Source: Pterobdella sp. o SKG-2022
Taxonomy: Eukaryota > Annelida > Clitellata > Hirudinida > Piscicolidae
NCBI GenBank assembly: GCA_964035795.1
Contig: OZ038320.1
Location: 27,101,705 to 27,165,704 of the forward strand
Reading direction: 5' to 3'
DNA: 64,000 nt
Part shown: positions 26,201 through 39,044 of the stretch, in pieces
How the letters are laid out: every line of letters begins with the position of its first letter
How positions within the stretch are numbered: position 1 is the first letter of the stretch
Translations under genes and position numbers: made by a program
The notes under the pieces: generated by a model
What the model saw: only the letters and a program-made list of their open reading frames with translations
Told to the model about the DNA's origin: nothing
Databases searched by the model: none

Positions 26201-26942
26201 CTTTGTTTCCATTTGTTTTATTTATTTTTTATTTCAAAATAAATTTTTGTATTGAAGTTTTTTGAAAATTTCGTATTGTTTAAATTAATTAATTTATTTG
26301 CATTAATTGACAAAATGAGTCATAATTTTGACCCAACGCTGCAGAAAAGCGTAGAATATTGAAAATTAAGAAATCAAATTGTGTCAAATTAATTCGGTCA
26401 CGACAACTTTCAACCAATCAAATGACCTCGCATATAGAGGTCATCATATTTGTTAGGGGAGTGTTCTTGATTAAGCTGTGTGCATCTTTATGTTCTATCA
26501 ACATAGAACTGGCATACAAAATAAACAATAAATACCATTTCTATGCATATCTCTGAATTTTAAACTTGATTTTTTAATCTTTTCAAGGCATTTAGAATAG
26601 TTAAATTTTGTTATAAACAATGACCCAATTTGATAGGGTTGTCTGATTGTTTGAATAGTATTTCAAAATAAAAAATGCTTTTGATTAATTAAAAAAAACT
26701 GAGTCAATTTGTGAGCAAATTCTTTTATTTTATCGCAAGAAACACGGTGTATTCTATCGCTTCACACAACATTCTCAAATGTAGAACTTTCTAAATGGAG
26801 TTATTAATTATACCGTTTGCAATAAAACATGGTAACTAATCTTTGTCAGTTATTAGCATTCAAATTCTAATAAAAGTTTAAAAACAAAATGTCTATGAAA
26901 ATATTCTGTGGAAATCCAATTTGTTTGTATGGTGAGTTGAAT
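23297..26942. other. Intergenic stretch, only a microsatellite recognised
   Basis: AT-rich sequence downstream of the MECOM-like gene. Besides the (ATCC)n array I see no supported gene. A more GC-rich patch near 25810-25920 has no open frame of note on either strand. Confidence 0.5.
25250..25432. repeat. (ATCC)n microsatellite array
   Basis: Roughly 180 bp of TCCA/ATCC tetranucleotide repeat with scattered substitutions (TTCA, TCTA, TCCG). It creates an artificial open frame of Ile-His-Pro-Ser repeats that should not be taken as a gene. Confidence 0.97.
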
Positions 26943-28970
26943 TCATTTAAGTATATCGACTACTTTATATGAAATGATTTTTTTCTCTTTTTTTGGACTC
27001 GCTTCAAAAGCTTCGAGCTTGAAGTCACGAGGTAAATAATTTGCACTCACATTTCTATCAATTTCATTTTCTTTGAAAGTTATGTTTTTGCAAGGAGAAG
27101 GGTATGATTGCGGGGAAGATGAAAGAGGAGGAGAAACTGAAGAAAGAGGTGATGGGGGTTGAGGAGTTTGAGAAGAAAAATCTAATTTTTGATTTTCATT
27201 TTTTGTTTCATCATTTTTTTGTTTTTGCTTTTTCAAATGATCAAAATTAAACGAGTTGAAATATTGTTGTTGTTTTTGTAAATGTTGCAAGAGTGACGAA
27301 GGTTGATGTTGTTGACAGAATGATCGCACCACGTTCAGCCTCCACCACAACATTAACCTCTCCAAGTTTTCCTTCTTTGAAACTGCATTATCATTGTTTT
27401 GTTGATCGTTGCCGTTGTTGTAGGCGTCTTGAAAAATTTTGAAAGGGTTTATAAAAGGAGACAAAAGGAATGAAGGGGAAGCTGGAATGAAAGGAGGTGG
27501 GTTAAAGTGTTCTTGTCTCTGCAAGTTTGAATGTCGGTATTGTAAACTAAGTTTTTCGTTGGATGGATACTGAGAAATGTTAGGTGAAACTAGGTAGGTA
27601 GGTTGTTGGTGTTTCAAAGCAGGCTCTAGACTCAGTAATTGCTCTAAAGTTGATTTTTTGTTATTTTTTTCGTTGTCAACTGTTTTAATATTTTTACAGT
27701 TAGGAGTTTTCTTTTTGTTCTCATTTTCATTTTTGTACGGGCTGTAATGATATCTATATTTAGCCATCCATTGGTTATTTGCTAGATTGTTATAAAACTT
27801 ATAACGTTTATTATTTAAATTGGGAAGAGGTTCTAACAGTCGTTGTTTCAAAAGGTTGAAATAATTGAAAGATGATTCTTTGTCTTTTTTAACGTTTTTT
27901 TCAGTATTAGATTCGATTTTCCTAAAATCATCCATTAAGGGGTAACTTGACAGCAAGCTTTTATCCACCATTCTTGTTGTTTTGGATGTCACATAATAAG
28001 GTTGGGAGTTGAGAACTTGAAGTCCTTCTTTAGAGTCTGCTCGTTCACAAAACCGTTTATGCTTTCCTAACGATGTGTTTGTTGAAAATATTTGACCACA
28101 ATCGAAGCACTTTATTTGCTGACGACAATCTGCGTGCATGCGTTTGTGTCTACACAAGTTCGAGAACTGAGTATAAGCTTTATGACACACTTCACATTGA
28201 AATGGTTTGACACTGCTATGGATATGTTGATGTTGTTTCAAACCACTACTGGTAGCAAATGACTTGCCACACTGAGGGCATTGATGAGATCTTTGAGGGT
28301 TCAAAATAGTTTGTTGGTTGCTGCTTTCTTGACAAGAAGGATTATTTCGGGGAGTCATTTGACTTGTTTGGGAGGAGTTTTGGGTTATTTGAGCGCTATC
28401 ATTACAATTCAAATTATTATCAATATAAACTTCAGATCTTTCATGTTTGTGGCGGTCATGAAAATAAAGACTGTTCATGTTGGATCGAATTAAGTCATGT
28501 TTTTTTGGAGATAAATGGTAGGCTACGGGCGATTGTTGCGATGAGTAGCTATATGAATTTTGATGAAGAGACTGTAGAACTGTTGAAGAAGAAATTTTGT
28601 ACGTATTATGAATATCCTTTGCTAGACGGAGCTCAGACTCGTTAAAATGATACAAATCATCAGACATATGTTTAGAGGTAGTTGAATGAGGATCAGTGAC
28701 CAGTTTTTTATTAATGTCTGGATAGTGAGAAAAAATTGATTTTCAGTCGCTAAATGTTATTACTAATAAAACGAGTTTAAAATCATAAAACTACGTGCTA
28801 TAAATCTATCCTAATAAAAGCTAGTTTATGTTTTTTGTTACTAGTACCTTGATCAGTTTTATTTTTATGCACGTTTTCATTATGTTTTTCAAAATCTTCC
28901 GGCTTTGAAAACACTTTTGAGCATTTTCTGCAGTGCACTTCTAGCATTTCTTCTTTATTTTCTTCTTGAT
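26943..28970 (-). CDS. MECOM: EVI1/PRDM16-type C2H2 zinc-finger transcription factor, 3' exons
   Basis: Nuclear DNA-binding regulator of the PRDM3/PRDM16 (Hamlet) family. Two exons: 28970-28848 and 28717-26943, joined in phase 1; the 5' exons were not found. The upstream exon holds a finger CRKC-x12-H-x4-H with KVF, matching EVI1 finger 6 including its unusual H-x4-H spacing. The long exon encodes three more fingers near its residues 130-210: [41 protein letters not shown], and the C2HC finger [18 protein letters not shown]. The HIHSSVKPF linker, ADCR and the C2HC finger are family diagnostics. A conserved PPFIPASPS segment follows, then Gln-, Asn- and Ser-rich low-complexity sequence to a TGA at 26943. 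A possible AATAAA signal (minus strand) lies near 26725. Differences from the family: about 150 residues between fingers 6 and 7 instead of a handful, no PLDLS-type CtBP site seen, and no C-terminal three-finger cluster. The symbol marks the family; the paralogue is not certain. Confidence 0.92.
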
Positions 28971-31900
28971 CTGAAGTGGGTCGTAATGGAAGTTTTTATT
29001 GAAGTTATTATACAAAAAAATCATAATTTTAAATTTAATTTGAACCTTTTAGTAGCAATTATTTTTATGAAACAGTGAATATTCCTTCGAGAATGATGAT
29101 AGATTAGGCTTGCAATTATAAAATGAAGAGGCTTGAAAACAAATAAAAAAACAAAGTATTAATTAATGAACTTAAATTTCAGAGATATAACTAACACACT
29201 CACAACTTTTACAAACTTAACAATTGCATAAGCTCTTCATACTTACCACCAGCTAGAACGCTTAAGATATTATTGGGGAGAAACGTTGGAAGTTAGCAAA
29301 AATTAACATCAAAGGACTTCGTTTATGCGGCTAGTTATTTTGTTTGCGTTAATTTTTAATTGACCTTATTGGATAACTCAATAGAAAGATTTTATTAACC
29401 TTATATCAGTTTCCATATAAAGGATATTTGCACACTATTTCTAACACATTGAAATCAGAGCGTTCTAGTTTTATTCCATTAGATAGCTACCATACAAAAA
29501 ACTTCTATAATTAGTATATTATTGTATGAAAAACAAAAAAAATTTGATTGTCGTCATATTTTTCCACCCAAGACAAACGCACATTCTCAAGTGATTATAT
29601 TCTATTGTACCATTTCAAGCTGATTTCACCTTCAATCCCACAGTGATTTAAATCCTTAACGGCCTACATTACGTAACAATTAACAATATAACAAGTACTA
29701 ATGCTTTATTTATCCAAGTTGGATCATGATTGCTAGTTAGACTGGGTGTTAGGATGGTTACTTTGAAGCTTTTGAGCTCATGATATACATGTTGTAGATG
29801 AATTTAATACTAGATTAAGATGTTGTTTTGAAAGTTTTCATTATTGCATTGAGAATAAAATTACTTAAAAAACTCTTGCACTTTCTTTGTTCAAATTTGA
29901 TCTTTAAAAACTATTGTCAAATTTTTATTTAACTAAATTTAATATCTTGATATCTTCATTCTTCTAATATCTGACATGAATAATGGTTAAAAAATAAGAA
30001 TGATGAATAGATCTCATAAGGTTTGTATAAGTAACTAATTTATCATTGGGTGATCTGATATGTTTCAATAGCTGCTGTTCCTTTGGTATTTCTCTTATAA
30101 ATGTCAACCTCATCTTACTGTGAACTTATAATAATTTGGCTTTTAATTTTGTATACATCAATAAAGTTTCAGGTTTTTAATTGATAAATAGGCGGATATG
30201 AAAGATTTTATAACTCCTGTTTGCAGTGTTAATCTGACGTTATAATTCAGCATCAGGCTGAAAACTTCAAGATTACTTATACGGGAATACATTGATTTTA
30301 ATGTCTAATTTATACTTATATTTTATTTTATAAAAGTCATGTTACCACTCTATTTAACCAAAATAAATGCATTATTTCAATTGAAAAAATAGCTTTTTAT
30401 GTTTCAACTTTGAAAAAATTAACAAGCTGAAAATAATTATTAAAGTTTACTCACTTTTTTTGAGAGTTGTATTCAAACAATATTTTTTTCAAATCAAATT
30501 TTTGCACATTTTTCAAATTAAAAAAAAAAGATTTTTAATAAAAACACAAACGAAAATTGAAAATTTGACCTAAGATTTCAAGCCAGATTATATAGGTTCT
30601 ACTGTCAACATTTGCCCAATCACAAGCCAGTTATCATATCTATTGACCAATCTTATCTCGTACGCGTGAAAATTTGACATAAGCTTCATTGCTATTGGTT
30701 GTTATTTTTCTTGAGACAGTTTTCCAACCAATAGAAAAATATCGAAGATTTCTTTTCTTAAAATCACTTCATTTATCTTCCAAGGTGCTTCGAAATATTT
30801 ATTTGGAAGGAATAATATTTTATATATAAGCTCAATAAAATAAATTTTTATTAAAAATTATTTTTTGTTAATTTATATTTCTCACTTATGAATAACTTTT
30901 AACGATTGTTTTAGTATTGTTTTATCATACAGATATCTATTTACTTATTTTATTGCAGCGTCTTTAATAATGATAGTTCAACGAAAAGCGATTTAACCAT
31001 CTTTATTTAGCAATTATCAAGTTGTTATATTTCAATATACCATTAAAAAGCCTATTTCAACCTCGTTATCACTTCGACTATTATTTGTATGTAATGATAA
31101 AATTAAACACAATAATTTATTATAACTGCTTCCAAATCACTAAGAAATTGTCATCCTTATAGACATCCTTAAGCTGTAGAAGGACAATACACAAAACGTA
31201 TCTATACAAAAAACATAGGTTTATGAAGATGAAATTGTTTGGTATAAAAATTAAAAGTCTTTGGATATTCATGCTCACTTCATCAAACTATGACGCCTCT
31301 GTGCGTCACCCCAATGTATGTGTTGTAGCTCGAGTTCCCTTGTTAATACACTGTAGGGATGGGCAGGTTTTGGTGGGTAACTTCATCTTTCATAGCAAAT
31401 AAAAACTTTATTTGGAGATTATACATAAATAATTAGCCTTAATAATATAGTTTGAAGAGGCTTAGATGGAGTTTGTGATATTGTACATACTAGCTTCTTT
31501 TCTAGGGCAGTAAGGATTTCTTATATTCAAATAAACTCTTTCAACGAAAATTTTCCCAAAACAAGAATTCTTTATTCCTAGGAGTAGAACCTGCCTTACT
31601 TTGTCTTTTAATAAAATTGATCAATTATCCCGATTAATTAAATAAGTATGAACGATCCAAAGTAATGTGATTAAGTCTTTATTTTATAACGGAAGATTTT
31701 ATGTGCGAACAAGCAAATACTCAATAAAGTTTATGATTTATCGCTCAATATCTGACAACAGTCCGAAGTTTTACTAAACCAAAACGCTTAACAAAAATTA
31801 AATTTAAAAATAAAATAAAAAGTATTTCAGTTTTTGAAAAAAAAAAAAAATGTTAATCAACTAATAAAATAAAAATAATTCTCGCAGTTATTATATTAAC

Positions 31901-32229
31901 TATAATTTTGTTACCTCGGATGATATAGTGCTGTGATGAATATTAGTTATTTATAGTCTGGTATATAAATAAATCCTTTGGTTGTTCGCCCATGTGTTGC
32001 GGCACTGTAGTGCAATAGAATTAATTGTGAATATAATCACTATAAATTCAATTTTCATTTTGTTATTTACTAACTAGATGAGTTTTAGTGAAGTTTTTTA
32101 AAAAATTTTCGAAATTTTGAAATGTTTGTTTTTAAGTGTATTTTTTGGTGAAAATTTGCTATTATATTTGCGTGGTATCCATTTTGTTGCATTATTATTG
32201 TGCCTTATACTTACTTACATCACTTAAAC
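28971..32229. other. Upstream intron or flank of the MECOM-like gene, no exon identified
   Basis: The exon at 28970 starts in phase 1, so more upstream coding exons must exist. I scanned the minus strand here for C2H2 fingers and PR-domain motifs and found none. A strong donor-like GGTG|GTAAGT on the minus strand near 29244 has no matching acceptor or open frame. The sequence is otherwise AT-rich. Confidence 0.5.
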
Positions 32230-32335
32230 CTAAATTTCATTCGATTGAACACTGTTAAAGCTTTTGAAGCAAATCTAAACATTTTTCATAAACATTTATC
32301 GCCTCAACTGCCTAGTTGGCGCTATATAAAGTGTT
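32230..32335 (+). mobile_element. LINE 3' end relic (L2/CR1-like)
   Basis: The frame TVKAFEANLNIFHKHL parallels NLKTFFFKQF at the end of the 9159-9938 element. It is followed by TTGGCGCTATATAAAGTG, the counterpart of GAGGCGCTATATGAAC in that element, and then ATT repeats. Only the last ~100 bp of the element survives, in plus orientation. Confidence 0.7.
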
Positions 32336-32554
<219 letters not shown>

Positions 32555-33026
32555 GCAAACATCCCTACAATAACCTTGATAACTGAACCCCGAATTATTG
32601 AGAAAACTTAGAACACAGTCCAATAAACATATCTGATGATATAAAAGATATTGAAAGTCAGACACAGAGAAATGCACACACGAACACAATGCAAAGGTCT
32701 TAATACCCAGGAATCAAGTTTCCTGGAAAGTTTGTTGAAGAGTGAGCTTCCTTGTGAGCTCTGTTATCAAATTAAATTTTAATTATTCCATTCAACAGTG
32801 TTGACTATTTTTAAACTAATTCATGAAACAAGAACATTTTTGTACATTTAGGTTTGGAAAATATAATTTAAAACTGGTAAAAATGAAAAATCAATATCCT
32901 TTGACTAAAAAATCTTTTTATCCAATTAAATCTTGATGGTTCGAGCCCTTATCTAATACGTTTTCCATATGAAAAACCCCCACAAGTTATCTCAGACAAA
33001 ACCCTTAATGAGAAAGACATGATAAA

Positions 33027-33164
33027 CTAAATATAGTTTACAAGAGCTCTGAGTGCATCAAAGGATAGCGCTTTGTGAACGGCTTCTTGATCAAGCCATC
33101 CTTGTAGCATCCCTCCAGGCTTCGTCATTAACACTGCATCCCACACCCACTTCAAAAAATCCAT
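33027..33164 (-). CDS. Short unassigned open frame with coding-like composition
   Basis: ATG at 33164, 45 codons, TAG at 33027. It reads MDFLKWVWDAVLMTKPGGML and then QGWLDQEAVHKALSFDALRA. It is GC-richer than its surroundings, and a GTAAAC donor near the end would allow it to be a phase-0 exon. It lies upstream of the MECOM-like gene on the same strand, but its content does not resemble that family. Unknown. Confidence 0.28.
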   Translation of the reverse strand: MDFLKWVWDAVLMTKPGGMLQGWLDQEAVHKALSFDALRALVNYI

Positions 33165-33733
33165 TAAGGTTCACAAGGTTGGAGTAATGTTGTGTTTATC
33201 AACTTATTTGTTGAAGATTGGTTTCAATGTTGAATCATTTTTTTAGTTTTTCCTTAAAGCTTGATAACTAGTTTGTTAGTTTAATATTACAGTTTTTGAT
33301 GACTGACAATATGTTGCTGAATATATTTTTTATATGCTGAACACACTGTTGAAGACTTGAAGAAAAATATTTTAAGAGCCCATGTAATTAATATACGAAC
33401 GCTAATTAACTTTTAAACAAACCAAAAACTAAGGGGTTACCCCAATAATTTATTTAAACTTTCCAGGTTTCTATCAACCCGTATGAAATATCAAAGGCAG
33501 ACACACACAAAATCACCATCACACAAGATGGTGAGTGTATGCATGAACGATTACACGACCAATCCTCATAATTATTTCGTAAACAATCTTAACTAGATTT
33601 ACACATCTATGTATAAGGGATATTAAACGCTTACAAGTGTATAATTATTTATAAGTATACAAGTATTGAAATTTATCTACTTATCTAAAAGTAGCTAAAT
33701 ATCAATGGATATATGGAAATGTAAAAATATCTT

Positions 33734-33933
33734 NNNNNNNNNNNNNNNNNNNNNNNNNNNNNNNNNNNNNNNNNNNNNNNNNNNNNNNNNNNNNNNNNNN
33801 NNNNNNNNNNNNNNNNNNNNNNNNNNNNNNNNNNNNNNNNNNNNNNNNNNNNNNNNNNNNNNNNNNNNNNNNNNNNNNNNNNNNNNNNNNNNNNNNNNNN
33901 NNNNNNNNNNNNNNNNNNNNNNNNNNNNNNNNN
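33734..33933. other. Assembly gap, exactly 200 N
   Basis: A run of 200 N. The true size and content are unknown; the open frame running through it is meaningless. Confidence 1.
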
Positions 33934-36900
33934 TATGAGTATTAGAGGAAGGTAATTATTTTTCTGTATAAAATACTTCTCTCAATTGCTTATCGCTTAA
34001 CTGTTTGATGCAACAGTGTTTTGATTTGAGTTTTATCTTATCAATAACACCTTAATCATTTAGTTCAAGTGATAACAACTACACAATAGTTAAATAACAT
34101 GATGATGACTTTTTTGTGGATTTTAAAGCTTTGTGCATGGCCAAACCTTAACTATTGTGTTTAGTTATACCATAGTGATGGAAAAAATACATCAAAAATT
34201 AGGAATATATAAGAGAACTATTTCAGAAAATGATATTTATTTATTCTTTAACTCTATGAGTTTATGTATCATTCAATTCTAACGATTCAAATACTATTTT
34301 TTTGTATAAAAAGTTGACATTAATACCATAATCAATTAGCGTTTCATGGACAAAAGATGTCGAAAGAACTAGTCATTATATCAAGTGTGCCTGCGAATAC
34401 AACATATTTAATGCTATTGATACCTTTCCATAGGTTTTGATAGGCATGTATTTAATGCTTTTTATAGTCTTTTGTTTGATCACATTTTGATTAATGTATT
34501 TTGGTTGTGCATAACAATTTAATTAACAGTTTTTACAAAGTGAGTTTTAGTTTTATAGATTTTAGATCAACAGTGTTTATTGACAATTTATAATTTTTTT
34601 GCTTATAAATGGTTTAAACTAAAATTATAAAAATCTTGATAAACAATAATTTTTATAAAATATTAAATTTTTTTTGGCATTTAAACGTTTTTGCTCCTCA
34701 TAAACTGAAAAGTAAGCACATTTCATTAATTTAATATATTGACAATAAAATTGATAAAAAACAAAACCCCCAATTTCTCAGTAACTATTCTTTAATTGTT
34801 TTGTCAATAAAGCAAAACAAATAAAACAAAAATTAAACAGCAAAACAACAACAAAACCTTCAATATAAGTATCAAATTCACAAATAAATCATCAACTGAA
34901 GGAGATCAATGAATCAAAGACAATGAATCAAAGATGTTCCGGTGAGGTGTGATATTGTAAGGTCAAGCCTCCATTTAAACCCTTTATACCTGCGAAGAGC
35001 TTGAGTGCTGGAACACTTCAAAGTGGTTTCTTTATTATTTTTATTATTTTTTTTGCTGGTTTTTCTTTGACACATTGAAAACTTTGAAGTTTTATTGGAT
35101 ATATTAATCAATCAAGAAGCTTTTTAAAATTTTTAAGCCTGAAACAAAAAAAATTTTTTCTCATAAATATTCAACATAGAAACGCTTTAAAAATTTCATC
35201 CACTTAGTTTTTAAATTTATAGTAATACTCATAATTGAAGCTAGAAATGTGTTCATGACTTGAATTCAAAAGTTAAAACGGTGTGACCTAACAAATAAAA
35301 GAATCTCAAAGTGATGGTTCGAGGCATCGGCCTTGTGAAAGAAAAATTAATACGCCAGTGTTTTTGAGGAAGAAAGTTAATGGATCAAAACGGAGTATGG
35401 GTAGTAACCAAAAAGAGAAAGTTATAAGAAAAAATATTAAATAGGAATAAAAGTTGTGGAAAATTTAACTTTTTAGAAACATCTTATGTATTTATTATAT
35501 AGTAATTATCTATAAAGCCTTAATTTGAGGAATTTTTATACATTTATTGATAATTATGCTATAGTTTTTGGTAAAAAGTTATGTGATTGACAATAATAAT
35601 GATAATATTGATATCTGACGACAAAAAAACTGGAAAATCCGATGAATGAGTTTATTTGAAAAATATTACTATAATGATGAATATTAGTAAAAACAAATTT
35701 ACTTAAAGTAAGATTTTTGGAATACAAATATTGAATGTCTTCATCAACTTATCTTCATATCAAACAATAAAACCCGTTAAATATAATTAATTGAAATTTT
35801 CCATACATAAACGACGATAAAAACAACATAATATTGCTTAAGTTGAAGGGGATGTTTCACCATTAGCCACAAAGCCGCCAGACGATCTAAAAAAGCATTA
35901 GTGCTCTGTTAATTTCTGCATGGAAAACAACAGTACGCCTGATGAAACCTTTAATGACCTCATACCGCAACACAGCTGTATTTTTAGTCTGGTCCTTTTT
36001 ACGAGCTTTGTAATCTCTTCAGTATTGCCTTGTTTAGTTTTTGTTTAATTCGATTCAATAACCTTTGTGGTTTATGGGCCCAAAGGTTACTTATTTTATC
36101 AGAAGTTTTCATTCAAGATTTTTTAAATCGAAAAAATTATTTTATCCAATAAAAATTTTTAAAAAATTATTAAACATAATCAAAAACGGATAAACCCAGT
36201 TAAACGGTAGAACTCATAAAACTTTGAAAAACTTGATCGATAACGTTTTTTTGGACATAAGGATAAAACAGTGGTCAGTTGACACCGTAGAATGACAATC
36301 CCCTTCACACGACCACCGTACACACGAGAGTTTAATGAAGAAGATGCGTCAGCGTGATTTTAAGCATCAATCTTGCCATTGTAGACTCTTTCTCATTTCC
36401 TCACTTATATGTCTGCAATCTCCTCATTCTTTATCGTGTTCTTTATTCAGGCTTATTTGACATTTTTCTTTGAAATTTTTTTAATTTTCAAAAGAATTAT
36501 TTGAAGATCTTGGATAATTTTATTCATTATTTTGTTTTTAGAATTTTTTTAAATTGTGAAAAACTAAAATTGTTTGAAAGCCAATAATAGATTGAATTAA
36601 ATTTGAAAGCTTTCATAAAGTGATGACTTCTCAGGTTAACAAAGTTATTCGCAAATGTTCAAGTATAAAACATCTTTTTTGATGTTTTATGTTTACAATT
36701 AATCAAAAAATATTTTAAAAAACAAAGAGTATTTTTTCAAATTGAAACTGTTTTATATCTTGAATTGTGACAAGCAAACTTGACTAAACTCAGTTAACTT
36801 GAAATTTCGAATTCCCTATCGAACAATTTATTAATATTTCGCGATATCTTTCAAATATCTGTTCTAAATTTTATTTATTAATTCAATAAATAATTTGCTA

Positions 36901-39044
36901 CTACCAATATTAAATAATCAAATAAACAAGATATATCTAAAAATAAAAATTTTTAAAAACAAATTTGACTACAATATTTGGTGTTTGTATATCTATAATG
37001 CTTTATATAGTATGGGGTATTTAAAAGTGAGTCTTGTAACTTAAAACTTAAAATAGAACTTCTTTGTTGAATTCAAAAATTGTGTATATTAAATAATACT
37101 TTTGTTTTTGAGATATCTTCAAGATATATTCCAAATGTTATAATAAAACAATAATTTGGATATCTGTTAAAAATTTCGAATTTTGAATCTGAAGTTATTA
37201 AGTGGTAAGTGGAAAAATTTTATCTTTTGAATGAGATAGTTTATAGAATTATTTCAGAATAACTTTTAAGCTAAAGAGAATTTATTTGTTATATATTATC
37301 TTGTTGTTTCAAAGTAAATAGAAAGTTTAATAGTTTTTTGATTAATTTTGTACTATTAACCAAATAATAGATAAAGATTTTTTGTTGATTTCAAATATTG
37401 GTTTCAAAATATTAGTTTACTTTTGGGTTATCTAGCCTTTCACTTGTTATATTTGATTTTTACAAAATATTCAGATTCTTAGTTTTTATGGTTAAATCCT
37501 TGATTCTCTTTTCAAATCAGTAAAAAATTTTTTCATTTATTCTAGTTTCTGAATATTTAGCCCAATAAATGATCAGTTATTTTTTATTTTCAATCATTTT
37601 TCAACAAATAAATAGTTATTTTGAAAACTATTAAACTTAACTAATAAATAACAAATAAATAGTTATTCTGAAAACTATTAAACATAACTAATATTTCACA
37701 CTATTTTATTTATGATATTACCTTTTTTAGAATTTAGCTATATAGATATAATCAACTTGAGTAAAAATCTTCTAAAATTCATTATTTTTGTCAAAAATTT
37801 GAAGCACATCTGGTTCATTATTTTAATGATTTCAATGATAAATTGGCTTGTTTTAAGATTAATATTAGCTTTTCAATGAATTTACATGTTGTAAAAGAAC
37901 TAAATGTCTGATTTTTATTTTAATGATTCAATTACAGCCATTCTAAAATACACAGATGTATTTTCAGAACAAACAAAAATATTTTTGGCTCTTAAAATTT
38001 ATGTATAACTCATAATCTAAACTGAAATCTTCTCAGATAAAAAAATTATAAAAGTATTTTTTCTCAATTGTTCATTGTTTACTGCCTTATTGATCCGCCA
38101 TACATAACCAGTAAATCTTGAAACATTTCATAATGACCTTAAAAATACCAATAAAAATAGGTATGTAGTGTCAAACCAATATTTTCACAATAAATAAAAC
38201 GAACGTACACACAAAAATCAAAAAATATACATTTTCATAGCATTACCAAAAGATTTATTCATATTTATGGAAAAAATAATTTCTAATCGAATTACGTCAA
38301 ATATATTCAGATACACGTTGGGGGTATGAAGGATGAGTACAAAACAGATAACTGTTCATCTTCTAGACAACACTTCCATTCACTTCAGCATCAACGTACT
38401 AACCTATTTATCTTTCTTTAGTGTCCTCTTTTTATGCATCATTTTTCGATGCGTTAACCTTTCCAAAAGTTCAGCATTGTTTGTTTGTGTTTAGTTGAGC
38501 TCATGCTTGCTTTTAATACGAAAATATAGTTTCGTATTATTTTTGATGTTTTCAATTAAGTATGGGTTTTTAAAATGCAATTTAAAACTGATTTGTAACA
38601 AAGTTTGCATTATGCTTTTGATTTAACTCGTACGTGTAGATTTGAATTATTTGATTTACATTTTGATCATTTGTTTGTCCACGTTATTCAATTTCAATTA
38701 AAAAAAGAATATTTTTATTCTCTGACATTTGGTTATATACATTATCCATTAATATTATCACCCTTTCAAGCATGTTTTATCTTGTGAGTCGAACTATTTT
38801 ATGATGTACACCAATTAACTTGATTAGCGCACGTAAGTTTACTGGAGCGGTGAATTGCATATAATATAAGCAAATCGATTGAAAAACACATACAAAGAAC
38901 AGCGCCTAAATGCATACAGCACATGTCCCAGATGATAGCATATGTGTTATGCGCTTTGTTTGGTTCTCACACTCAAAATCCATTGTTATTCTCTTGTAAA
39001 TAATAACACTAAAGAATCAATTTTAATCCAGGCTTAGGCCACTT
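33934..39044. other. Intergenic AT-rich stretch upstream of the FRMD4-like gene
   Basis: About 5 kb with A/T-rich low-complexity sequence and a 47-bp tandem duplication at 37603-37696. A more GC-rich patch at 35850-36010 has no long open frame on either strand. It may contain the 5' UTR exons and promoter of the FRMD4-like gene, but I cannot point to them. Confidence 0.5.
37603..37696. repeat. 47-bp direct tandem duplication
   Basis: Two copies starting AACAAATAAATAGTTATT at 37603 and 37650, differing at only a few positions. Confidence 0.85.

Noticed and set aside
28281..28645. Two plus-strand open frames of 70 and 93 codons
   Set aside because: Antisense shadows of the zinc-finger exon of the MECOM-like gene.
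31285..31310. Short GACGC/GCGTC stem as a possible RNA gene
   Set aside because: Only a 5-bp stem with no larger structure or conserved motif.
33705..33938. Open frame through the assembly gap
   Set aside because: Almost all unknown bases.
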